A DNA stretch of 64,000 nucleotides. Source: Sva-07 sp963716235. Lineage in GTDB: Bacteria > Actinomycetota > Acidimicrobiia > Acidimicrobiales > Ilumatobacteraceae. Positions 52,921-60,667 of this stretch are shown here, in pieces; position 1 is the first letter of the stretch; the number at the start of each line of letters is the position of its first letter. Location of the stretch: positions 94,439 to 158,438 of the forward strand of contig CAVQTE010000022.1 in NCBI GenBank assembly GCA_963716235.1. Direction: 5' to 3'. Under the pieces are notes generated by a model. The model ran no database searches. It had not been told where the DNA came from and worked only from the letters and a program-made list of their open reading frames with translations. The translations under genes were made by a program, and so were the position numbers.

Positions 52921-53184
52921 TCAGCCCTGCGTGCCGGTGGCCGGGGTCGTCTCGATGGGAACTTCGACGGACGGCGTCGTCACGATCGTGTCGATCGGGG
53001 CTGGGGCGGGGTCGTCGTCGCCGACGAAGTTGCTCGCGATCCAAGCGAACAGGAACACCGCGGCGACCGCTCCGACACCGATGGCGATGAATCGGAAGGT
53101 CTTGCGTCGGCTGGCCTCCTGCTGCAGCTGCTGCTGCTTGTACGCACGGTTGGCCTTCTGACGTTCACGTTTTTCGGTTCCCAC
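52921..53184 (-). CDS. Small basic single-pass membrane protein preceding the cyclophilin
   Basis: 87 aa: a charged Gln/Arg/Lys helix (KRERQKANRAYKQQQLQQEA), one membrane helix (~30-52) and an outer Asp/Pro/Thr tail. The composition and position match the N-terminal anchor of actinobacterial PpiB-like proteins. Here it is encoded separately, with its stop 2 nt before the cyclophilin start. The two probably act together; function otherwise unknown. Confidence 0.75.
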   Translation of the reverse strand: MGTEKRERQKANRAYKQQQLQQEASRRKTFRFIAIGVGAVAAVFLFAWIASNFVGDDDPAPAPIDTIVTTPSVEVPIETTPATGTQG

Positions 53185-53380
53185 AGGAGCCGCAGGTTAT
53201 CCGCCCCCGAACATCGGCGGGCGTTCCGGGCCCGTTTCCGGATCGCCACGTTCGTCGAGCCCCGGATGGCACCGAGGAGGTCTCAAGTTCGCGGAGCGCC
53301 GGGCCGATGGAGCAGCAACAACGATCGCGTCGACGGGGCGCGGTCGGGATGGCGACGATGGCGAACGAAATGACGCAACG

Positions 53381-54364
53381 GTGACGACGGCAGTGAGGTG
53401 GACCGGGCGAGTGCTCGTCGTCGCGGCCATGGTCGCCTGGCTCATCTGGCTCGGATGGCGCGTGTCGTCGCCGATGAATGGCGTCGTCGGGCTCGCCGTA
53501 CTCGTCCTCGAAGTCGTTGCGTTCGCGGTCGCGTCGGTCATCTCCCTCGCCCTCTGGCACGCCCCGGCAACCAGCGCGACCAGTGCGCAGCGGCGCGCCT
53601 CACGTCGGGCCGACGTCGCCCTCCCGGAGACTCTGGCGGTCGTCCTCGACGCCGTTGAGGTCCTGGACGTTCGATCGACGGTCGGCGCCGACGACACCGG
53701 TGAGGTGGCGTGGGCGCGTCACGGCATGAGTTCACTGCGTCCGACCGCACTCGTCGGCGCCGACCGACCCTCGCTCCGACAGGTCGCCTGGTCAGTGGTC
53801 GCCGTCGAGGGGATGCGGCGGATGCTGTGCGTGGTCGTGGTCGTCGTCGTGCTGTTCTCGGGCACGTCACCGTTCGAGGTGCCTCCGTTCGAGATCCTGG
53901 CGGTCCTCGTGGCGTCGCAACTCGCGCTCACCCTCGGTCACTTCCTCCTGTCCGACGGGCTGATCCGGCCCGGTGCGCGGCTGAGATGGTCGATGGCGTC
54001 GGTCGGCGCCGGGCTCGGCGACGGCACGTCGCGTACCGGCCTACCGATCCGGTGGGCCTCGACGCTGGCGACGATGGTGGCGCTCAACCTCGTGGTGTCG
54101 CTCCGAGGCCTCAGCGACCGGTGGACGCACGGCCTCGGTGCCATGGCGCACGGCGAACGGGTGATGGTGATGGCGGCGGCGGCCTGGCTGGTCGGGTGGG
54201 GCTTCGTCGCACTGCGGGCGCTTGCGCAGCCCGAGTTGGGCTACTACGGCGCGACTCGCCGGTTGGAGGAGACGTCCACGCGTCGACTCGCACTCGGCGC
54301 CACGCTGACCGTCGCAGCCATCGGCATGATTGCCGGCGTCCTGCCCGGTGGTGTCCCGGCGTGA
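53381..54364 (+). CDS. Hypothetical polytopic membrane protein
   Basis: 327 aa, GTG start at 53381, about seven hydrophobic helices (such as VLVVAAMVAWLIWLGW and MVMAAAAWLVGWGFVALRA). A soluble segment (~70-145) lies between helices 2 and 3. No family was recognised. It is preceded by a 196-nt gap in which no gene or signal was seen. The moaD-like gene starts about 60 nt after the stop. Confidence 0.7.
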   Translation: MTTAVRWTGRVLVVAAMVAWLIWLGWRVSSPMNGVVGLAVLVLEVVAFAVASVISLALWHAPATSATSAQRRASRRADVALPETLAVVLDAVEVLDVRSTVGADDTGEVAWARHGMSSLRPTALVGADRPSLRQVAWSVVAVEGMRRMLCVVVVVVVLFSGTSPFEVPPFEILAVLVASQLALTLGHFLLSDGLIRPGARLRWSMASVGAGLGDGTSRTGLPIRWASTLATMVALNLVVSLRGLSDRWTHGLGAMAHGERVMVMAAAAWLVGWGFVALRALAQPELGYYGATRRLEETSTRRLALGATLTVAAIGMIAGVLPGGVPA

Positions 54365-54426
54365 CCGGGAGGGTCGCTGGTCGGGGAACCCTGGACGCGA
54401 CGCGGGACGCTTGTAGATTGGTCACC

Positions 54427-54669
54427 GTGCCAACCATGCGTCTGTTCGCCTCGGCACGCGAGGCCGCTGGAACCGGCACCGACGTGTTCGACGGTGCCAC
54501 GGTGAGCGAGGTGCTCACTGCCGCCGAGCAGCGGTACGGGCCACGCTTCGGCGTCGTGTTGAAGACCTGCAGCATCTGGGTGAACGGCGACGACGCCCGC
54601 GCCGACACCCCGATCGGCCCATCAGACGAGGTGGCGGTCCTGCCACCCGTGTCCGGAGGAAGTACGTGA
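54427..54669 (+). CDS. MoaD/ThiS-family ubiquitin-like sulfur carrier
   Basis: 80 aa from GTG 54427 (ATG 54436 possible). Beta-grasp fold: MRLFASAREAAGTGTDVFDG at the start and DEVAVLPPVSGGST at the end. MoaD/CysO proteins end in Gly-Gly, which is adenylated and thiocarboxylated. Here Ser-Thr follow the Gly pair, so activation would need trimming, or this is a non-canonical member. It overlaps the next gene (rsiG-like) by 4 nt. No molybdopterin genes are nearby. Confidence 0.75.
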   Translation: MPTMRLFASAREAAGTGTDVFDGATVSEVLTAAEQRYGPRFGVVLKTCSIWVNGDDARADTPIGPSDEVAVLPPVSGGST

Positions 54670-55163
54670 CCATCATCGACACACCCGACCCAGCGGACCT
54701 CACCCTGTCCGAGCTGCGAGGGCTTCGTCAGCAGTTGCAGCACGAAGACGATGCCGTGTCGTATGCACGCCGGGTGGCCCAGGCCCGTCTCGACCTCGTG
54801 AAGTCCGAAGCAAGTCGACGCGCGGAGGAATCCGATGCCGACCCGACCGACGACTTGCGTACGGTGCTCTCGCAGCACCTGACCGGTGGCCCGGCGCGAC
54901 CGCCCCGGCCCACCGAGGATCTCAGCGATCATCCGCTCGCCGTCGAGCTCGACGAGATCTGCGCACAGGGCGGACTCGGCCATCTCAAGGATCTCGACGA
55001 TGCCGAGCTCGCGGCACTGACCGAAGCGATCTCCGCCTTCGAGACGAAGATGTCGTCAGACCGGCGCGCTCGTTTCGACCGTCTCGACGCACTCAGTGCC
55101 GAGCTGGTGCGGCGATACCGCGACGGCGAGGCCGACGTCGACGTACTGCTCTCCGAAGGCTGA
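54666..55163 (+). CDS. RsiG-like protein (c-di-GMP-responsive anti-sigma factor family)
   Basis: 165 aa, mainly two long helices joined by a Pro-rich linker. RsiG proteins bind c-di-GMP with the helical pattern E-x3-S-x2-R-x3-Q-x3-D. Helix 1 has Asp28, Ser32, Arg35, Gln39, Asp43 (E to D only). Helix 2 has Glu126, Ser130, Arg133, Phe137, Asp141 (Q to F only). In Streptomyces RsiG with c-di-GMP holds the sigma factor WhiG; no sigma gene is in this window. GTG start overlaps the moaD-like stop. mshA and a ybjN gene follow. Family call is from motif spacing, not from a search. Confidence 0.65.
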   Translation: MTIIDTPDPADLTLSELRGLRQQLQHEDDAVSYARRVAQARLDLVKSEASRRAEESDADPTDDLRTVLSQHLTGGPARPPRPTEDLSDHPLAVELDEICAQGGLGHLKDLDDAELAALTEAISAFETKMSSDRRARFDRLDALSAELVRRYRDGEADVDVLLSEG

Positions 55164-55228
55164 GCGGGTCGGGGAAGATATTCCGCCTCGGCGGGATGAG
55201 ATCGACCGTGGTTAGGGTTTGAGCCCTG

Positions 55229-56443
55229 GTGCAGCGCGTCGCAGTCATCTCCCTCCACACGTCCCCGCTCCTGCAGCCGGGATCGGGCGACAGCGGCGGC
55301 ATGAACGTGTACGTACGTGAGTTGGTGTCGGCACTGGCCCAGGCGGGCGTCGAGTGCACCACGTTCACTCGCGCCGATCGTGATGGTCTGCCCCGCGAGG
55401 TCGTCGTCGAGCCGGGCCATCGAGTGGTGCACATCGAAGCGGGTCCGCACCATCTGCCGAAGGAGGCGTTGTCGGAGGTCACCGACGAGTTCCGACGCGG
55501 CATGCTCGACTGGTTCGCCCGCAACGAGCGACCCGACGTGATCCACGGCAATTACTGGCTGAGCGGTGTCGTCGGGCATTCCCTGAAGCACGAGCTCGAT
55601 GTGCCGTTCGTCTCGACGTTCCACACCCTCGCTCGGGTCAAGGCCGCCGGTGGTGATCCCGAGTCGATGCAGCGCGATCTCGCCGAGGCGCAGATCGTGC
55701 GGTGTGCCGACGCCATCTGTGTGAGCTGCATCGAGGAGGAGGACCAGTTCCGACTCCACTACGGCAATCCCGAGGCGCGGCTGGAGATCATCGCCCCCGG
55801 CGTCGAGCACGCCTTCTTCGCCCCCGGCGATCGCGCTGGTGCGCGTCGGGCGCTGGGATTCGACCTCGACCGTCCGCTGCTGTTGTTCGTCGGGCGCATC
55901 CAGCCGCTCAAGGGGCCCGACGTCGCCATCTGTGCCCTGCACGAACTCGACGATCCGCGAGCCGAACTCGTGATCGTCGGCGGCGCCAGCGGGCTCGACG
56001 GTGACACCGAGACCCGGCGGGCGCATGCACTCGTCGATGAGTTGGGTCTGCACGATCGCGTCCGTTTCGTCGAGCCGCAACCGCATCACATCCTGTCGAC
56101 CTACTACCGCGCTGCCGATGTGGTGATCGCCCCGAGCCGGAGCGAGAGCTTCGGTCTGGTTGCGCTCGAGGCGGCGGCCTGCGGAATCCCGGTCGTCGCG
56201 AGCGCGGTCGGCGGTTTGCTCAGCCTCGTCGACGATGGCCGGACGGGCCGGCTCATCGACGGTCGCGACCCCACCGACTATGCACGGGCCGTGTCCGAGA
56301 TCCTCGGTGACGACGCCGTGCGCGCATCGATGAGCGCAGCCTCGGTCGAGCGGGCGCGGCGGTACACCTGGAGCTTCGCGGCCGCCCGATTGCGGAGGCT
56401 GTACGGCGATCTCACCGTGCGCGAGCGGGTGAACTGTCAGTGA
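55229..56443 (+). CDS. mshA: D-inositol-3-phosphate glycosyltransferase (mycothiol synthesis)
   Basis: 404 aa, GT4 family GT-B fold. N-terminal SGDSGGMNVYVRELVSAL is diagnostic of MshA, as are GNYWLSGVVG and STFHTLARVK. The donor half has FVGRIQPLKGPDV and SRSESFGLVALEAAACGIPV with the conserved E-x7-E. It joins GlcNAc from UDP-GlcNAc to inositol-3-phosphate, the first step of mycothiol. GTG start at 55229. The ybjN gene overlaps its end by 4 nt, a common actinobacterial pairing. Confidence 0.92.
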   Translation: MQRVAVISLHTSPLLQPGSGDSGGMNVYVRELVSALAQAGVECTTFTRADRDGLPREVVVEPGHRVVHIEAGPHHLPKEALSEVTDEFRRGMLDWFARNERPDVIHGNYWLSGVVGHSLKHELDVPFVSTFHTLARVKAAGGDPESMQRDLAEAQIVRCADAICVSCIEEEDQFRLHYGNPEARLEIIAPGVEHAFFAPGDRAGARRALGFDLDRPLLLFVGRIQPLKGPDVAICALHELDDPRAELVIVGGASGLDGDTETRRAHALVDELGLHDRVRFVEPQPHHILSTYYRAADVVIAPSRSESFGLVALEAAACGIPVVASAVGGLLSLVDDGRTGRLIDGRDPTDYARAVSEILGDDAVRASMSAASVERARRYTWSFAAARLRRLYGDLTVRERVNCQ

Positions 56444-56898
56444 CCGACGCCTACGAACCGGGCGAGCTCGCCGAGCTCGAGCACCGGATCGACGGTTGGC
56501 TGGCGGCGCTCGCCGCCGAGAACGACCGGATCATTGCCGTCGATCGTGACACCGAGGCCATTCGCTGGTACGTGCGCATGCGTGGCGACGACAAGGAGTT
56601 CACCACCGTGTGGCTCACGCTCGGCCAGCGGACGTTGCGCTACGAGACCTATGTGATGCCGGCGCCCGAGGAGAACGAGGCCGAGCTGTACGAGCATCTG
56701 CTGCGACGCAACGACCGGCTCGTCGGCGCGCACTTCTCGATCGGGATCGAGGACGCGATCTTCCTGCGTGGTGAGATGCCGGTCGGCCAGGTGACCCACG
56801 ACGAACTCGATCGTGTGCTCGGCACCCTCTATGCCGACGTCGAACAGTGCTTCCAGTCACTGTTGCGCATCGGCTTCCGCAGCCGTTTCACACCTTGA
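56440..56898 (+). CDS. YbjN domain-containing protein
   Basis: 152 aa, GTG start overlapping mshA. Contains WYVRMRGDDKEFTTVWLTLG, ELYEHLLRRNDRLVGAHFSI and HDELDRVLGTLYADVEQCFQ, typical of the YbjN fold (type III secretion chaperone-like). The protein is conserved beside mshA in actinobacteria, but its function is not known. Confidence 0.85.
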   Translation: MTDAYEPGELAELEHRIDGWLAALAAENDRIIAVDRDTEAIRWYVRMRGDDKEFTTVWLTLGQRTLRYETYVMPAPEENEAELYEHLLRRNDRLVGAHFSIGIEDAIFLRGEMPVGQVTHDELDRVLGTLYADVEQCFQSLLRIGFRSRFTP

Positions 56899-57039
56899 GC
56901 GTCCCCGGACCGTCCCCCGATCATCGCCTGATCATTCCCTTGCGATCGTTGCGCTGCCCACTCCCGGGTGTCCGGATGGGCGTGCTCGGGGGAGTCGGTC
57001 TTCCTCACGCTCATCCGGACGGTCACTAACCTGGCGGCG

Positions 57040-57846
57040 ATGACACTGGACCCCGCCGCCGTACCCTTCGAATTGACCGTGGTGGGTGGCGGCAACATGG
57101 GGGCCGCACTGATCGGGGGGCTGCTCGACGCGGGCGCGGTGGCTGCATCGGCCATCGCCGTCGTCGAGGTCGTCGACGCTCGGCGTACCGAGCTGTCGGT
57201 GCTGTTTCCCTCCATCACCGTGACGTCGCACGTGCCGGCGACCCGGGCAGCGCTGCTGGCCGTCAAGCCGGGCGATGTTCCCGCTGCCGCGCGTGAAGCC
57301 GCCGAGGCCGGTGCCACGAGGATGCTGTCGATCGCCGCAGGGGTGCGGCTGGCCACGATCGAGGCGGTGGTCGGTCCTGGCGTCGCAGTGGTGCGGGCGA
57401 TGCCGAACACACCGGCGCTCGTGCGACTTGGCGCATCGGCGATAGCGGCAGGCAGCGCAGCGGGCGACGACGACGTTGCGTGGGCGGAATCGATGCTCGC
57501 TGCGGTCGGCACCGTGGAGCGGATGTCGGAGGGCGACCTCGACTTGTTCACCGGCGTCGCCGGATCGGGACCGGCCTACGTCTTTCTCGTCGCCGAAGCA
57601 CTGACGGAGGCCGCGGTCGCCGAGGGGATGTCACGGCCGGTTGCCGAGCGGGTGATCCGGCAACTCCTGCTCGGCTCGGCGACGCTGCTCGATCGCGAGG
57701 GTGACCCGGCCGTGTTGCGTCAACGGGTCACATCGCCTGGAGGGACCACTGCGGCGGGCCTCGCCGTGCTCGATGAACGCGGCGTTCGCGCTGCCTTCGG
57801 TGCCGCCGTGCGAGCAGCCACCGAGCGCAGCCGCGAGCTCGGCTGA
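57040..57846 (+). CDS. proC: Pyrroline-5-carboxylate reductase
   Basis: 268 aa from ATG 57040. NAD(P)-binding VVGGGNMGAALIGGLLDAG, then VVRAMPNTPALVRLGASA and the catalytic GVAGSGPAYVFLVAEALTEA and TSPGGTTAAGLAVL. It reduces P5C to proline. An in-frame GTG at 56968 would add 24 residues not expected in the family. It follows ybjN after 141 nt in which no gene or signal was seen. Confidence 0.94.
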   Translation: MTLDPAAVPFELTVVGGGNMGAALIGGLLDAGAVAASAIAVVEVVDARRTELSVLFPSITVTSHVPATRAALLAVKPGDVPAAAREAAEAGATRMLSIAAGVRLATIEAVVGPGVAVVRAMPNTPALVRLGASAIAAGSAAGDDDVAWAESMLAAVGTVERMSEGDLDLFTGVAGSGPAYVFLVAEALTEAAVAEGMSRPVAERVIRQLLLGSATLLDREGDPAVLRQRVTSPGGTTAAGLAVLDERGVRAAFGAAVRAATERSRELG

Positions 57847-57950
57847 ATTTCACGACTGTTCTTTGGTGTGCCCCTTTTCACATTGGCCATCCGTCGCCTA
57901 TGGTGTCGTCGTGGAGACGCGCCTGCCGGAAACGGTGGGTAGCGCCGACA

Positions 57951-57983
57951 GGGCTGGTGCCATCGGGGGGTTGGCACCGGCCC
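57951..57983 (+). promoter_or_regulatory. Hairpin in the proC - SAM-hydrolase intergenic region
   Basis: GGGCTGGTGCC pairs with GGCACCGGCCC (one G-U in RNA) around an 11-nt loop, within the 190-nt gap. No U-run follows, so it is either a weak terminator of proC or part of the leader of the next gene. It does not match a SAM riboswitch core. Confidence 0.35.
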
Positions 57984-58037
57984 TTGTCGCGTCCAGGGCA
58001 GGATGAGCGCCGGATGATGGAGATAGGTTCGACCTCC

Positions 58038-58922
58038 ATGGGTCGCCGCTACGAGACGGTCTCGTTCCTGTCCGATTTCGGCACCGCCGATGAATTCGTC
58101 GGCGTTGTCCACTCCGTCATCCGTGACCTCGCGCCGCACGTCCGCGTGATCGACCTCACTCACGGGGTCGCGCCGTTCGATGTGCGCGCCGGGTCGCTCG
58201 CACTCGCCCGCAGCATCGGGTACGTCGCGTCGGGTGTGGTGCTCGCCGTCGTCGACCCGGGCGTCGGCACGGGTCGACGGGCGATCGCGGTGGAAGTGGC
58301 CGACGGCGAAGGGGTGCTCGTCGGGCCCGACAACGGGCTGCTCGCTCCCGCCGTCGCGATGGCCGGTGGTGCCGGGAGGGCCGTGGAGATCACCAACCCC
58401 GATCATCGTCTGCTCGCCCCCGGTGCCACGTTTGCCGGTCGCGACATCTTCGCTCCGGCTGCGGCGTTTCTCTGCAACGGCGGCGACCTGACCGAACTCG
58501 GTCCCGAGGTCGATGCCGATCTGTTGATGCCCGGGGTGGTCGCGCTCCCGCAGAGCGATGACACCAAGGTCATCGCCCAGGTTCTGTGGGTCGACCGATA
58601 CGGCAATGCGCAACTCAACGTTGGCCCCGACGACCTGCCGACCAGCTTCGGCGAGCGCATCGAGCTGCGGTGTGCCAGCCCCACCGATCCGACGGGCGGT
58701 GTGGTTCGCAGCGCATCGCGAGCGGCGTCGTTTGCCGAGGTCGGTGGTGGCGCAGTCGGCCTCGTACTCGACTCATCCGGGCTGCTCGCGGTTGTGATGG
58801 ACCAACGTTCTGCGGCAGACGAGCTCGGTCTCGCCGCCGGCGATCAGGTCACCCTCCTCCCGTCGACAGCGACCACCGAGCCCGGCACCACGCAACGCGT
58901 CAGCCTGCGACCCTCGCGGTGA
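58038..58922 (+). CDS. SAM hydrolase/halogenase-family (DUF62) protein lacking the triad His
   Basis: 294 aa from ATG 58038 (ATG 58014 also possible). Family landmarks are FLSDFGTADEFVG, VVDPGVGTGRRAIAV, GPDNGLL and RYGNAQLN. SAM hydrolases use an Asp-Arg-His triad: Asp73 and Arg80 are present, but the usual 'TFHGRD' reads TFAGRD, so Ala133 replaces His. Halogenases of the family lack all three residues, so this is intermediate. It may hydrolyse SAM poorly, use another nucleophile, or only bind nucleosides. No chlorinase-type gene cluster is adjacent. Confidence 0.8.
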   Translation: MGRRYETVSFLSDFGTADEFVGVVHSVIRDLAPHVRVIDLTHGVAPFDVRAGSLALARSIGYVASGVVLAVVDPGVGTGRRAIAVEVADGEGVLVGPDNGLLAPAVAMAGGAGRAVEITNPDHRLLAPGATFAGRDIFAPAAAFLCNGGDLTELGPEVDADLLMPGVVALPQSDDTKVIAQVLWVDRYGNAQLNVGPDDLPTSFGERIELRCASPTDPTGGVVRSASRAASFAEVGGGAVGLVLDSSGLLAVVMDQRSAADELGLAAGDQVTLLPSTATTEPGTTQRVSLRPSR

Positions 58923-58942
58923 GCGCCGGTAGCCTTGCCCCC

Positions 58943-59026
58943 ATGCGCCCCGCCACCACGCTGACGCTCGGTCTGCTGCTGGCAGCGATCCTCATTGCCG
59001 CCACGATCTCACTCGTGCGCCTCTGA
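58943..59026 (+). CDS. Possible 27-aa single-helix membrane peptide
   Basis: ATG 58943 encodes MRPATTLTLGLLLAAILIA and ends SLVRL: a basic N-terminus plus one membrane helix. It lies 20 nt after the SAM-hydrolase-family stop and converges on the permease gene. The ribosome site is weak, so expression is uncertain. Confidence 0.35.
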   Translation: MRPATTLTLGLLLAAILIAATISLVRL

Positions 59027-59047
59027 CGGGGCTGTCCGGTGTCGTGA

Positions 59048-60620
59048 TCAGAATCGCCAGATTGCGGGAACGAGCAGCACGGCGATGATGAAGTACCAGA
59101 CCATCACCACGATGCCCAGCTTCCAGTAGTCGTTGAAGCGGTATCCCCCGGGCTCCATCACCATCAGGTTGGCGGGGGTCGCGACGGGTGTCAGCAATGC
59201 CGCCGCGGTGGCGACGTTGAGGCTCATCAGGACCGGTGCTGCGGCGACGTCCAACTCGGTGGCGGCCGACAGCGCGATCGGGATCATGATCAACGCGGTG
59301 GCCATGTTGCTGATCAGCTGGCCGAGCACTGCCGTGAGCACGAACACTCCGATGAGCAGTGGATACGGACCCGAGTCGCCGACGACGTCGACGAGTGCGT
59401 TGGCCAGATCGTCGGCAGCACCGGTGACGCGCATCGCCGTCGACAGGGGGATCATGCCCGCGACGAGGATGACGGTCGTCCAGCCGACGGCCCGATAGGC
59501 CTGATCGACGGTCAGCACGCGCAGCAGGATGATTGCGCACGCTGCGCCGAGTCCGGCGACCGCCGGCGGGAGTGCGTTGGTCGCCAGTAGCACGATCATC
59601 ACGACCAGGACTGCGATCGACTCCTTGGCGCCTGGCCCGAGCGGCACGACCTGACGGCGCACGACATCGGGTGCATCGACGACGAGCACGTCGTCATCGG
59701 CCTCGATCTGCGCGCTCAACGCCCGCCAGGTTCCGCGAACCAGCAGCGTGTCGCCGGCGGCGATCCGGGTCGTGGGGTCGTCGATCCGGCGGTCGCCGCG
59801 CAGCAGCGCGACGACCACGAGTTCACCGCTGTCGGTGCGCATGCCGGGGTAGGCACGCTGGCCGATCAACGGCGAACGCGGCGGCACCATGACCTCGGAC
59901 GCGCCGAAGCGCCGGGTGAACAGGCGGTCGAAATCCTCGCCGTCGATGCGGTACTGGTGCGCGAGCTTCGATTCGAGATCGGAGAGATCGGCCGGCATGC
60001 CGCGCGGCGTCGCGATGCGGGAGCAGTTTGGGTCCGAGGGCGACGACGATGACGATCGTGCCGACGAGCAGCGGAAATCCGGTGAGGGCGAACTCGAAGA
60101 ACCCGAACTGGCCGATACCGGCATCGGCGGCGGCTTCCGACACGATCACGCTGACAGGGCTGCCGGTCAGTGCCAGCAGCGCACCGGCATGGGCGGCGAA
60201 CGCGAGCGGGATCAGCAGCTGCGACGTGTTCTGGCCGACCCTCACGGCGATGACGACGATCACCGGAACCAGGGCGGCAACTGATGCATTCGGTGTGATG
60301 AGGGCGGTCAAGATGCCCGACACGATCATCATGTACACCACGATGCGGGTGCGGCCGGTTCCGGCACGATCGATCAGTTGTTGTCCGACCCACGTGGTGA
60401 CCCCGGTGGCATCGAGGGCTTCGCTGACGACGAACAGTGCGGCGATGAACAACACGGTCGGATCGCCGAAGCCCGCGGTGGCCTGGTCGAGGTCGAGGAC
60501 CCCGGTGGCCCACAGCGACATTGCCGTACCGACAGCGATGATCGCGACGGGGACGCGGTTGGTGACGAAGAGCACCACGACGACACCCAGCACGATGAAC
60601 GTGGTCGTGCTGTCAGCCAT
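59048..60620 (-). pseudogene. SLC13-family permease with RCK_C (TrkA-C) domain, one-base frameshift
   Basis: The N-terminal part (MADSTTTFIVLGVVVVLF ... GNTSQLLIPLAFAAHAG-like; TGSPVSVIVSEAAADAG) and C-terminal part (RCK_C segment PADLSDLESKLAHQYRIDG, then GAACAIILLRVLTVDQAYRA, ISNMATALIMIPIA) lie in different frames. They join at about 60001-60012, where one extra base in a CGCGCGGCG stretch breaks the frame after LGPKLLPHRDA. Removing it gives a 523-aa transporter of the divalent anion:Na+ symporter/ArsB-like group. Na+ coupling would fit the Mrp operon upstream, but the substrate is unknown. Sequence error or true pseudogene. Confidence 0.85.
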
Positions 60621-60667
60621 TGTCGCGCGATCGTCGACACTCGGTCAGCATCATGGACCGTGCCACG

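Noticed and set aside
57847..58037. SAM riboswitch before the SAM-hydrolase-family gene
   Set aside because: One hairpin is present but the conserved SAM-I or SAM-II core elements are not.
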